This document shows positions 44,401 to 55,147 of a stretch of DNA of 64,000 bases, piece by piece (position 1 is the first letter of the stretch; each line of letters starts with the position of its first letter). The position numbers and the translations under genes are program-made. This DNA is from Panicum virgatum. Taxonomy: Eukaryota; Streptophyta; Magnoliopsida; Poales; Poaceae. The stretch spans positions 19,654,782 through 19,718,781 of the forward strand of contig NC_053139.1 of the NCBI RefSeq assembly GCF_016808335.1, read 5' to 3'. A model generated the notes under the pieces. That model worked only from the letters and a program-made list of their open reading frames with translations. It was not told the DNA's origin and searched no databases.

Positions 44401-47039
44401 TCATGACACCGAATGCCTTCCACAAGCAATTCTCGCCGATGGTCGTCTAAACGTAGGAGGTGCTCCATCTCTGGGATTTCCGGAAGGACCGACGTCAGCA
44501 GCATCGTGAAGTGCATTCTGAGGACACTTCTTGTAGTTGTGACCCAATGCTCCACATTGGCTGCAACGCTTTTGTGCCTTGCTTGCTTCGGACTCGTCCA
44601 TACCATTCCGAATACGACGTGTCTGACGGCGGCCTTTGCCTTTCTTAGTGGCTGGATCAGGAATAAACATCTTATTCTCATTATCCTGAATGAAAGGCCC
44701 CACTATTCCAATCCCGTATACCTTATGTCCCCAGGTGGATATAGCTGCTTTCTTGCTGAAGTAAGGTGAAACAAATACTCCTGGCTGCAACCCAGACTCT
44801 GCACATGCCGCAATGACATGCGAGCATGGCAAATGCAATAACTTAGGCTTCATGCAGGAGCAGAAGGTTTTGCCATCTACTGTAATCAAACTCTCCTGTA
44901 CCACCCTATCTCTACGGATACCACGACCAGTTCTATCCTTGCATAGAACCTGAAATCTATGCTTCATTGTACATGTCGATATGACACAGTGCAGTTTGGC
45001 CTTTTCAATCTTCTCTTGCATATATTGTGTCACTCTTGTGCAAAATTGAATTTGGGAGTTGCTGATGTTTATGCTTGTAGCCATGTAACGCTGTCTGAAA
45101 TACTTCATGCACCCATACATGATGAACTCAACAATTCCCACAAGAGGAAAGGCACGACAAGAACGCATAACCATATTAAAACACTCTGCATAGTTCGTTG
45201 TCTGAATACCATACCGTATTCCGTTGGTATCATAAAGGAATGATCATTTCTCCTTAGGTGCACCTTGAATCCAGTGTGAAAATGGCTTCTCAATTGAATC
45301 CCTAGCCTCTGCAGCCTGACTCGTGCCTATTCCTGATGCCCTTACCTTCACTAGCTCTGCAGTCAAGTGATCAAGCATCTGCCATAATGCATTGAATTTT
45401 CTCTGTTGATTTTGGGTGCACAACCTCTTAAACATGTTGTTAAGATCCTTGTTCTTGAAGTGGTCATAGAAGTTTGCACCCATATGCCTAATGCACCACC
45501 TGTTTTGGACATCGGGCCACAATGAAGGCGTTATCGCAGTTCCACGTTGCAATTTCAGTATTGATTGCAGCAGACCTGCATGCCTATCACTAATGAGGCA
45601 CACATCTGGACGTGCAGCAACAACATGAATCTTCACTCGTTCAAGGAACCAATACCAACTGTCTAAGTTGTCATTCTTAACAAATGCAAATGCGAGCGGA
45701 ACTATTTGGTTGTTGCAATCTACCCCGATTGCGGTGAGTATCTGACCTTTATACCTTCCAGTCAGAAATGTGCCATCAATGCAGATCTCCGGAAGACAAC
45801 ACTAGAATGCTCTAACACAATCACCTATGCAAAAGAAGACTCGTTGCAGAATTCTTTGCCCCCTAATCACGGCTGGTATGAGGTATGTGTCATAAAAGCT
45901 TCCAGGATTTCTAGCAGCAACCTGGGATAACATATATGAGGTAGGTTATCATATGATGCCTTGTATGTGCCGAACCGCATCTCGAACACCCTTTGTTTAG
46001 CCTGCCATGCCTTCAAATAACTAATGGTGTATTGGTAAGTCTGCTCAATGTGTCGAATAATCATTTTTGGCTCATAATTTAGGTTGTCCATAATCAACCC
46101 ATATATTTGCTTTGCAACAAAGTCGCATGATATATTGCGATGCGAGGGAAGAACTTCTGACAGCAAACACGTGTGCTCTGTCACAATGGAACATTTCCAG
46201 TTCGACTTCCATTTTCCCTTGAATGCATGTACTCGCCATGGACATCCATCATTCACACACTTCACCTCATATTCTTTACTGCCAGACTTTACAACTCTAA
46301 ATTCTCGTTTCAATGATATTGCCCATAGTCTCACAGCATCTTTTACGGCTTCAATGTTTGGATATGTTGCACTTTGCACTACCTCATTCCCTCTGTACTC
46401 CCACTCCTGATTTCGTACGTCTTCTGCGACATGACTGCCAAAACCATGCTCCTTCCACTCTTTTGGCAATGAGTACTGCTCGTCATCAGATGAGCCCTCA
46501 TATTCTTCCATCTCTATTGCGGTTTGGTTTTCTGTCTTCATCTCGTCCAAAATGCTATGTATCCTCTCTCCCTCATTAGCAATGCCCTGTGGTCCCATGT
46601 TTTGATTATCTATCTCTTCTGACTCATCTTGCTCAACATAGTTGGTCTCTCTTCGAATACTCGGAGTTGCTTGATCTGCACCATGTTAGATTTCATTTTG
46701 TGTCTTCTCCCGGATTTGAACAAGAATGGCCAGAGGCCACCCACGCTCTAGAGCTGATTGCATGTACTTCTGCCAGTCATCAGTGCTGTGTATCATCATC
46801 AATTCCCATAAAATACTTTCTACCTCCCAATTAACAAGAGACTGGACGGTCATCACATGTGTCAACGGATCAACACAGAACCCACGCTGCAGTCACTTAC
46901 ATATGGAACCAAAACTCTTTTCCAGAGGTTTATCTATGGCGCTAGATGTGCACTTAAAGGCAGAAAGGTCTACTCCATTTGGCCCGTACAAAATATTGTA
47001 GTCACCATAAAATACTTGAAACTGCATCTTGCTCGACAT
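44401..47039 (-). pseudogene. MURA-type Mutator transposase, decayed
   Basis: Starts at 47039 (MSSKMQFQVFYGDYN) after a leader intron 47408-47042. It contains the MuDR DNA-binding region (YPNIEAVKDAVRLWAISLKREFRVVKSG...VKCVNDGCPWRVHAFK, about 46370-46200), the DDE catalytic core (D in CIDGTFLTGRYKGQ, D in LISDRHAGLLQSI, E in NYAECFN), a SWIM finger CSCMKPKLLHLPCSHVIAAC (about 44880-44825) and a CCHC knuckle CSQCGALGHNYKKC near 44560. Disruptions: TGA after SICK (about 46898), TAA after QNEI (about 46687), a 2-base insertion near 45933, TAG before CCLPEICIDG (about 45804) and TGA after GAPKEK (about 45241). The intact gene would cut and paste the element from its TIRs. Confidence 0.87.
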
Positions 47040-47409
47040 ATCTGTATATCACAGAATACTTATCGAGTTATACTCTTTACTTCACTACCTTATTCAATAA
47101 TCCGTAAAAACTAAGTATGGAATCCAACTACAACATATAAGTATTCATAACTACGTGATGACACTCAAATTCTATACTGCATATGCCAAATTCTATTCTA
47201 AATCGTAATTAATTTATAAACACGTCTCTAATAGTACTGCAATTGTAATAATAAATGTGTACTACTAATTTTCTAAACTAATTTACTACTACGTAACTAA
47301 AAACTAAAGTATCATTAAACTCCTACTTAAATGGTTCTACTATAGCACTAATTAAATAAAATTACTCTACAATACCAATGGAAAAATACATAAACTAAAT
47401 GTACTAACC

Positions 47410-47816
47410 TGCAGATCAGAAGTGCGGAATCCGGCAGGGCTTTGCCGCTTCCCTTCTCCCCACCTCTCTTTTTTTCTAGATTTTTGGTGGAATTTTTGGG
47501 CTCAAATGAGAAGGGAATGGGGGTAGAATGCTTATATAGGGAAGGCAGCCCCGGTCGCCTGAGGGAGGGGCGACAGGCCCCCCCTGCCGTGCATGTGGGC
47601 GGGGCCCTCCGGTCGCCCGCCCCTGTCGCCCTTTGGGGGGCGACAGGCCCCCTTTATTTTTTTTCGGCAAAGGACCTCGTTGCAAATTTGAAAAAAAAAT
47701 TACCTGTAGGCCCTGTCGCCCCCTAGGGCGACGGGGGTATATTTTTGAAATATTTCAAAACGGACATATATTTTTGAAATTTTGATTTTTTTTAAATATA
47801 AAAAAGAAAAAAGCGC
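47410..47816 (-). repeat. Right terminal inverted repeat of the large MULE
   Basis: Complement of the left TIR with small differences. Its outer tip ends AAAAAAGCGC. It contains the promoter and leader exon of the transposase; the leader donor is CAG|GTTAG at 47408. Confidence 0.9.
47531..47540 (-). promoter_or_regulatory. TATA box in right MULE TIR
   Basis: The minus strand reads CCTATATAAG, mirror of the left-TIR box, upstream of the leader exon and the 5' intron of the transposase gene. Confidence 0.65.
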
Positions 47817-47825
47817 CACGAGGTG

Positions 47826-49310
47826 CCTCCTGCTGCTGGCCAAGGGCCTGCCATGGCCTGCCCTGCCAAGTGCTGCTCGGCCTGCTGGTGCCCTTGGGCT
47901 GCACTCGACCTGCCTCCGGCCTGCTCACCTTCGTTGGCTGCTGCCCACTCACACCGGCCCACCTGGCCTGTGCACCGCGCGTCCCTGGCTGCGTGCCTCG
48001 CAGCGCCGCCGCGCACGCCTGGCGATGCGCCAGCGAGAGCAGCTCCTCCCGGCGTGTGCCCCTGCGCAGCGGTCGCCTGCTGCTCCTGCCTGAATGCATC
48101 CCCAGCGCTCGTTGTCTGCACGGGAAGAAACAAGAACAAAAAGGAAAAGAGAAGACAAGAAACGAATCCGAGATTTCAAATCCAAATTGCTCTCTCAATT
48201 CTTCATGGATTCAAACCAAACTTGAGCCGAAGATGCGCGACCTCAATATCTAACATATTCACGAAGAAATTCAAGAAGAGATGGAGTAAAACTCATGAAC
48301 CGAAAATTATACGAAAATCCACCCGAAAATAGCGAAAAAGAAAAATGCTTGGGATTGACGGGTGAACACACATTCAACTCAAATAAAAAACTCAGAGAGC
48401 ACGAGGAGAGAAGGGTCTCCTTTCCCGTGAATCCGTAGCACAAATCTCTCAAAAATCTATCTCAAATCCCTACCTAGGAGGAGAAGGGGAGGAGAGAAAA
48501 GAGAGGAACAGGAGAGAAGAGGAGGGAGCGCCGTGATCTGTTTTTGGCGAGCCAAAAATGGATGGCTGCCCATCCTCTTCTCTTTATCCTCTAATAATTC
48601 ATCCACTAGAAATACTAAAATACCCTTACTCTATTAATTACAATACGTGCCCACGCAAGGGTAAATTTATCTATCTTATTGTAAGAGCAACGGACGGACA
48701 CGCCGCCTTCACAACTTCACTTTGCTTCGACGCAAGCTTCACGATGACGTCACGTGCCATCCGTCTGGAACTTGACCGTGTCAAGTCCGCCGCCGGTTTT
48801 GAGGCCCAAACCGATCAAACCTGTCTCTCCCAATTTTGAGGCCAAACCGGTCAAACCGCCAATGTTGACGCGTGTCCGACCTCCCACCGAGTGTTGACGC
48901 CTTCGAGTTGTTCGCGCGTGCCTACCGCACGGGCCGCCTACTTGACTCGCCATCGTCCTCGCTGACTTGAGCAATGCCGTCTTCATCACCATGTACTCTT
49001 GCTCTTTTGTGTACCTTGTGAACCGCGCATGACCCCGTTTGGCCTGCTCGGGTCCCTCGGTCCAAGTCTACTCGCATTCACCCTTCACCATCTTGATCCC
49101 TCGGCATTAACTTTTCACTTCACCAAGCCTACTCGCGTTCATCCTTCACCACGGTCCTTCAGCATGAATCTTTCGCCTGACCTTCACCTCGCGTTGTCGA
49201 CGGCCTGCTCGGATAGTGAACGAGGTTGGAGAGGCGGGTCTCAGAGAGAGAAAGAAAGAAGGGGCAGCTCTGACGCGCTAAGGGAGAGGAATGAGTGTGA
49301 AATCCTAAAA
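47826..49310. other. Unassigned repetitive-looking DNA
   Basis: GC-rich at 47826-48110 (Ala/Pro/Arg-rich frames on all strands, no domain), then AT-rich, then GC-balanced. Phrases such as ACTCGCATTCACCCTTCACC and ACTCGCGTTCATCCTTCACC around 49070-49160 repeat locally, as in retrotransposon LTRs, but no element ends could be set. Confidence 0.35.
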
Positions 49311-49314
49311 TTTG

Positions 49315-49459
49315 GTATATATACATGTGCTCGTACTCGGGCCTGATTTACCGAGGCGATTTAGTTAAAACACCTGCCTCGGTTAATATATTTTGCGAGG
49401 CGGTTGTAGTAACCGCCACGGTTAATAAAAGCCTCGGTTAATAAAATTTTGTATTAGTG
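49315..49459 (-). mobile_element. One end of a CACTA element (GAGGCGG repeats)
   Basis: Ends TTTTGTATTAGTG at 49459, the complement of a CACTA terminus, preceded by copies of TAACCGAGGC / GCCTCGGTTAA. The repeat motif is the same as in the 376-1490 element, so both probably respond to the same transposase. A minus-strand TATA-like GTATATATACC at about 49314-49324 sits where that element has its promoter. No convincing partner terminus. Confidence 0.6.
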
Positions 49460-50496
49460 ATCGTACACCTGCACATCAGGAGCCAAGAGATACATCAAAT
49501 ACACACAATATTGTCAATTACTCATCTTCCAAGGGTGACCACTCTTAGTCCTCACCTGAATAGGCTAGTCTGAAGCAACCTATCATGGGCCGGGCCTTGT
49601 TTCCACAATTCCACAAAGTTCCACTTGCTTGCTTGTTGTGTGTGTTGTGGACATACTAGTCTGCTTCCTGAATAAAAAAAATTAGTCTGCTTCCAGCCAG
49701 CCGCGTGGGCTTCTTGCAGCCATGTGCCCTGTTTGTTTCCACGACGCACAATCGCGCAACCCGTTTTCGCGAACGCGCCTCCGCGGTTGCTTTTTGGAAT
49801 CGCAGGCTGGCAGTTCATTTCTTCGAACTCCACCCGCGCGCAATTCACAGTCGCACTATGTCGCGGGACGTTCAGCGTGATTATTCTGCTTATCTTGCTG
49901 AAAGTTCATCGCGAACGCGAAAAACGCAGTTCCAAATATGGCTATAGTCATGGGGAGAAAGAGTTTTCTAATAAAAATTATAGGTTTGTTGTTGTGATAT
50001 AATTCCTATGAACACTTCTAGAACTGGGTTCGACTTCCTGTGAAAGTGAATTTCAAAAATTTAATGGCGTTGTGCTTTCAGTGATCGGCGACGTTCCTGT
50101 CGACAACGAGACACATGCGGTGACTTCGTTAATCTCGAGAATTTACCGACTCAGTCTTCGAAGATGCTCATAAAGATTTGTGCGCGTGCATTGTATCTTG
50201 ATTGTTCCGCGTAATCTTTAAAAAAAGTTGTGATATAAGTTACTTCTCATTCAGAGCACCCGTTACTCTTAATAGACCTATACTAATTTGCATGCTCATT
50301 CGGTTTGGTTTGATGGTGCTACCAGCTACTACACGGAAACGACGGAGATTCGATCACAAATTATCAATTCTTATATAGCTTTAAAAGGGCAAATACGTAC
50401 GATACCAACAATCCCATTTGACCCAGTAATAACTTCACTAATTTGACGAGTACAGTACATCATTAGCTAGCACCGGAGGCCGTAGCCTTCCACTGA
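49460..50496. other. Intergenic, downstream of the UGT gene
   Basis: No supported gene. The stretch is mixed in composition, with CGCGAACGCG-type words near 49770 and 49910. The 3' untranslated region of the UGT gene must lie in its right part. Confidence 0.4.
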
Positions 50497-51915
50497 TCAC
50501 TCTTTAGCCTCAGGCCTTCCAATCTCACACACCTCATGGAGCATCAGCTCTAGGGTTTCGAACGACGACCCGCTCGTCTCCACTGCGGCTCTAGCTGCGT
50601 CTGCGAGCTCACTCGCTTTGGCAGCCGCACGTTTCCCTCCCTCTCCCAGTATCAACTCTCTCGCCAACGTTTCCACGTCATCACTTGAAACAAGCTGCTG
50701 CTCACTTGCGGGGCCACTGTCCCCTCTTTTGGATGGCCAGATCCTGATTCCGACTTCAACCACGTCGACAACGAACTTTGCGTTCAACTTCTGCTCCGCG
50801 GCAATTGGATAGGTTAGGATGGGCACACCCATGCTGATGCTTTCCATCACCGAGTTCCACCCGCAGTGACTGAAGAAGCCCTTAATAGCCTGATGGCCCA
50901 AAATGCCGAGCTGGTTGATAAAGCCTTGGACCACTTTGCCCCTGCCACGGAACCTGCCTTGGAACGGCTCCTCTCCATTGAACCACCTCGACCGAACTAC
51001 CCAAATGAAGTCCAGATCCGACCGGTCCAGGCCGGTTGCGATCTCCTCTAGCTGTGCCCGGCTCAGGTCGGCTTGCGAGCCGAATGCGACATATAGAACC
51101 GGTCGGTTCATGGCGAGTCTTGAATCAAGCCAGTCGGCAATATCGGAATCCAAGGTTCGGACCGGCTCACTGGCAAGACAGAGTGGGCCAACCGGCCACA
51201 TCTTGTTGAGCGGCATCTCGCGGTTCCACTTGTCGATGTACAATGACTCGAGCTCATGGAAGGAGTTGACGATGGTACCTCGGCTCAAGCCCATGGCACT
51301 GCCGGTCTCGCAGACGAAGTCCCAGTGAGGGCCTGCCGGCTCCGGGTCGTCGAACGGCGGGTGCAGGTCGGCCTTGGTGAGCCGGAGCCCCGGCAGGCCG
51401 TCGACCTGGAACGGCTCCAACGGCGAGCTCACTCGCGCGTGCGGCTTCTGCGCCATGACGGCGGCTGCAACACATAAGGGGAAGGCGCCCATGCCGAGCG
51501 AGACCAGCCGCGGCACGCCGAGGTCGTCGGCGGCGTCAGCGGCCCACGCGAGGAACCCGTCGTGAACGAGCAGGTCCGGCCGCGGGTCCAGCGCCGCCAG
51601 CGCGTCTGCGAACACCGGCTCGAGCGCGGCGGCGGCGGAGACGACGTCGAGGAAGCTGGACCCGGAGGGGAGCTCGTCCGTGCTCTGCGGGCCAGCCGTC
51701 GAGGAGGGGAACGGCAGCTCGACGACGGCCGCCCCGGGGGCGCCGGCGCGGACAAAGGGCGCGTCGCGCGGGGTGGCGAGGAAGGTGACGGCCGACGCGA
51801 GCCCGCGGAGGAGGAGCACACGAGCCAGGTGGAGGAGTGGGATGGTGTGGCCCTTGGCCATGAACGGGAGCATGGCCACGTGACGGAGCACCGGGGACGG
51901 CAAGGAGGAGGCCAT
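50497..51915 (-). CDS. UDP-glycosyltransferase, UGT90A-like
   Basis: Intronless, 472 residues from the ATG at 51915 (MASSLPSPVLRHVAMLPFMAKGHTIPLL); an in-frame ATG at 52062 would add 49 residues without homologous look and lies before the TATA box, so it was not used. Family 1 GT-B fold: catalytic His23 (AKGHTIP), Asp119 (LLVHDGF), and the 44-residue PSPG sugar-nucleotide box at 332-375 with His350, Trp353, Glu374 and Gln375. Unusually, PSPG position 1 is Phe332, not the uracil-stacking Trp. The N-terminal block FMAKGHTIPLLHLAR and the GILGH segment are those of the UGT90A group. It would transfer a sugar from a UDP-sugar to a small acceptor in the cytosol; the acceptor is unknown. Confidence 0.9.
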   Translation of the reverse strand: MASSLPSPVLRHVAMLPFMAKGHTIPLLHLARVLLLRGLASAVTFLATPRDAPFVRAGAPGAAVVELPFPSSTAGPQSTDELPSGSSFLDVVSAAAALEPVFADALAALDPRPDLLVHDGFLAWAADAADDLGVPRLVSLGMGAFPLCVAAAVMAQKPHARVSSPLEPFQVDGLPGLRLTKADLHPPFDDPEPAGPHWDFVCETGSAMGLSRGTIVNSFHELESLYIDKWNREMPLNKMWPVGPLCLASEPVRTLDSDIADWLDSRLAMNRPVLYVAFGSQADLSRAQLEEIATGLDRSDLDFIWVVRSRWFNGEEPFQGRFRGRGKVVQGFINQLGILGHQAIKGFFSHCGWNSVMESISMGVPILTYPIAAEQKLNAKFVVDVVEVGIRIWPSKRGDSGPASEQQLVSSDDVETLARELILGEGGKRAAAKASELADAARAAVETSGSSFETLELMLHEVCEIGRPEAKE

Positions 51916-52037
51916 GGAGTGGAGACTGGAGAGCAGCTGGCAAAGTGGAGAGCAGCTGGCAAAGTGGCGAGCCGCGCGCGCCACAATTATTGGCCTGTAC
52001 GTGTGGACTGTGGTGACTGGTGAGGAGACGGTGCATC

Positions 52038-52047
52038 TATCTATAAA
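52038..52047 (-). promoter_or_regulatory. TATA box of the UGT gene
   Basis: The minus strand reads TTTATAGATA about 122 bases upstream of the ATG at 51915, leaving a leader of about 90 bases. This supports 51915 over the upstream in-frame ATG as the start. Confidence 0.6.
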
Positions 52048-52099
52048 CTCACACCCCCACACGCGTCATCGTCAAGGTGGAAGTTTCTCAAGAAACCTA

Positions 52100-53842
52100 C
52101 TTGTGGGTTGGGGCTGCCTTTTTTTTTTTTGAACGGGGTCGCTGCCGGACGCTGTCGTCGTGCACGAACTAAACAACTTCAGTGTTGTAAATTTAGAGAA
52201 ATAAGCGACATGCTTCTACTATAAAAAAGATTAAATAATCCAATTCCATATACAACAAGCATGCTACTCAGATTACAGCTATGTTTAAGAAATACATACA
52301 TGAACAGGAGCATTTCTAAGGTCTGAAAACTGAGAACAGAGCTACTCAGGATCATGTACCCATTAAACATAGCAAGTAGATGAAACAGACAGATTAATAA
52401 AAACAAAAACATGATTGTTTTTCTATATTTGCTCTCAAATTAGCGGGTTACTACTCTAGGCAGCCTTCCAGCACCCAAAAGTGATCACTGATCCTGGACT
52501 AACGTGACAGTCCTACTTAAACAGGGTTCAGAACAATTCTTTCTTTTCAACCCAAGAACAAGCTATATTACCAACGAGAAGGTGCTTCAACTCTGAACAG
52601 TAAAGTCCAGAAGTAGCAGTGGAAATATGCTCACAGAAATAACACTAGAGTTCTAGGAAAAAGAATTAGTAACTGAACATACTGAAAAGGAGTACTAAAT
52701 CCTGAGACTGTCACGTTCTTGTCTCACTACACCGCTTATCATTACAGAGCAATTTAATCTGCCAAAAACGTGCAATCACACCCAAGCCAAAACTAGCAGA
52801 TTACACAAAATGTATACTGTAAACCGAAAAGAGGCAACAGGTAACTCACAGCACGTAGTTTGTCTACGTGGGAAGACAAGCTCAGCGAACACAAGGTTCT
52901 GTCCCAGAAAACCAATTCCGCCGCTCACGTCCGAGCCTGAACCAGCGAGAGGTTGACAGAGATACTGGAGCCGACGTTGATGCCGAGGGGAACGTCCACA
53001 GCAACAACCCGAGAAGCAGAGGAACACCGCGCAGCAAGAGGCTCAAGAACCAGGCCACAGTCGACAGCAATCTGAACAAGACTGCACTGCACCACACAGG
53101 CACAAGAAAGGCAGCAGCGAGACACACAGAAGCACCCTCCAACTGCACACGCCCGTGTGTGCGTCGCAGAATCACCACCACCAGGCACCGGCGAACCACG
53201 CCGGAACCAGGCGGAACTTCGCCGGAGATGTGGAGAATAGAGAGGAGGGGAGTAGTCTGTGTTGCCTCCTTCGAGAGTGAGGGATTTCGATCCGATTTAT
53301 AGGCCGAGAGAGGGAGCTGCGGCGCCGCGCGATGCGTGCGTCCAACGGGCGCACGTGCCGCCTAGGGTGGGCGTGCAGTTGGCCGCCGCCGCCGCTTGGA
53401 GCGTCGTCCGCTCCGCCTCCCTCTTCTCCGCCTCTCTGGTGGACCGAACAAAACAAAGGGATAAGGATTACAGGGAGTCCACGCTGGCCTGCTGGACTGC
53501 TCGGTCCATTTGGACCTCGTAGTGGCCCAGCAATCCAACTTCCCTTTTATCTCTTTCCATTCCATTTTTCTTTTGTGTTTCCATTCTTTTATTTTTCCAA
53601 TTAGAAAATTAAGGGAAAACCCCCATAATGGACAACATTCAGTAGGTTCAGTTATCAACAAAAAGAAACTTATAGGATTGTATTGCATCAGGAAGACCGG
53701 TAAAATTCCGAGCAAATGCAAGATGGAAAGATGTATTGTCAAAATGGATAGAAACACTTGTGTAATTGCCTTAATTTTCTTCCTTTCTTTCTTTGTTTCA
53801 CGAGCTCCTTTTGTAAACACTTTCTCGGTTATTTGTTTTTAA
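52100..53842. other. Unassigned region with promoter-like sequence
   Basis: No domain was recognised in any frame. On the minus strand a TATA box CCTATAAATCGG (53292-53303) is followed by CACACAGACTACTCC-like leader sequence and GC-rich frames (to about 52880) without homology, which could be a retroelement LTR or a non-coding transcript. The left part (52160-52800) is AT-rich and empty. Confidence 0.35.
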
Positions 53843-53900
53843 TATAATTATAATCAGTAGGGGGAAACTCCTCCTGTTGCATCAAAAGAAAAAAAAAATC
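53843..53900 (+). repeat. Retroposon-like 3' end with A tract
   Basis: CAGTAGGGGGAAACTCCTCCTG, a short hairpin-like phrase, then TTGCATCAAAAG and a run of A at about 53889-53898, resembling the 3' tails of grass LINE elements on the plus strand. No reverse transcriptase was found upstream. Confidence 0.35.
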
Positions 53901-54164
53901 CAACGACCACGGGCCCAACATCGCCACGTCGAAACATATAGTAACGGTATCGAGGCTTTCCTGTCAAGTGTCAACTGCTCGGTCCCTCCCTTGAAATATA
54001 AACTTGTTTAAACATAATCAACTGTAATTACTTTAGTGTATCCCATTTTTGACAAAAAAATGATATTAAATTCATATAAAGGTATATTTATATCTATAGT
54101 TTTGTTCTATGTAATCAAATATTAATCATAATTTTAAATCGATGGCTAAGGTGTTTAACGGTAG

Positions 54165-54310
54165 GGCTGCTGTTACGTTTACCGAGCTATAGCCGGTATT
54201 TAATGGGCTATAGCGAGCTTTAGTAGGCAAAATGCCATAGCGGCTGCCTTTCCTGGAAGCTGTACAGGCAGCTCTAGCCAGCTATTTAAAAATTAAAATC
54301 TTGAAATTAA
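54165..54310. repeat. Degenerate AGCTATAGCC-type repeat
   Basis: Several copies of GAGCTATAGC, GGCTATAGCGAG and TAGCCAGCTATTT in both orientations, of the kind found in hAT-like MITEs. Ends not defined. Confidence 0.35.
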
Positions 54311-55147
54311 TAGAGTAATAGCCAGTCGAAACCTTGTCATAATGCAACGAAATGCCCTTGTAAAAAATAAAAGAGGTGATACATGAAGGTTCATCTTCCA
54401 TGACTCAGAAGTATCCAACTGACATGGTTTCATAGCAGCTTGTAGATTATCCTATTTTTTTGCCATGAATAACAAGACACAATAGAAAAAATCACTATTT
54501 GCGTAATTCTTGTAACAAATCACATCATCAGAGAGTAACTTCATTTCTCGTAAGCTTAAGAAACCAATTAAATCGGTAAAAGAGGTATTAAAACTTTGTA
54601 GACCACGTTACAACAACCCGCACTTAAAATCTTGCTAAATCTAGGGTTGAAAACGGTCGGGAACGATTGGAAAACTCCCCAAACCATTCCCGCAACCACA
54701 TTTTTTTTATCGAGAACGGGATCGGGAACGGAAATGTCGGACGGGAAAACGAAATCAATATTACGGGATATCGGGAACGGAAGAGTTCGATCGGGAACAT
54801 GCTCGGTTACGATCGGGAATCGGGAAGTAAAGACGGGAATATACATATAACCACTTGAAACATTAAGTTGGAGAAGATAGTTCCAACTATGCATAAGTTA
54901 TACACAAATAAAACACATATAGCACAATAACAGTAACAGCAACATTCCAACTCCCAAACTTCTTCCACGTTTCACCAACTTCCAAGCATCACACTATTGC
55001 AATCACATGGCAGCAGCCAGCAGAGAAGACTCAAGACAGAACACAGCAGTAGCCAAAAGCCTCCAAGAATTCCTCGGGGTCTTCATCCTTGCTTGGGGAC
55101 AGCGGCGTCTGTCGGCAGGCCTGGAGAGGCGCCATCTTTCTCTTTCC

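Larger units (their letters stand above)
38114..47816. mobile_element. Large MULE with dual TIR promoters and four genes, 9.7 kb
   Basis: Flanked by a perfect 9-bp duplication CACGAGGTG (38105-38113 and 47817-47825). Terminal inverted repeats of about 390-405 bp contain an AT-rich tip with ATATTTAAAAAAAATC, GC-rich GTCGCC blocks, an inward TATA box, a purine-rich leader and a splice donor. Right to left on the minus strand it encodes a MURA-type transposase, a plant-mobile-domain (PMD) protein and a GRF-type zinc-finger protein; the left repeat drives a second GRF zinc-finger gene on the plus strand. The convergent TIR-driven arrangement resembles maize MuDR (mudrA/mudrB). Stops and a frameshift in the transposase show that this copy is now inactive. 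Confidence 0.93.

Noticed and set aside
47823..48332. 169-residue plus-strand frame after the MULE
   Set aside because: Cys/Pro/Ala-rich start on GC-biased DNA, then Lys-rich; the frame begins in the MULE target duplication, so it was not a frame before insertion.
48601..49462. Complete CACTA element from CACTAGAAATAC at 48604 to 49459 with ATC flanks
   Set aside because: The 3-bp flanks agree, but the left end lacks the GAGGCGG subterminal repeats and matches the right terminus poorly; chance is likely.
51429..52036. Alternative frames overlapping the UGT N-terminus
   Set aside because: Shadow frames of a GC-rich gene; no domain.
51916..52062. 49-residue N-terminal extension of the UGT
   Set aside because: The TATA box at 52038-52047 falls inside it and the extension does not resemble UGT N-termini; the ATG at 51915 starts right before the conserved HVAMLPF block.
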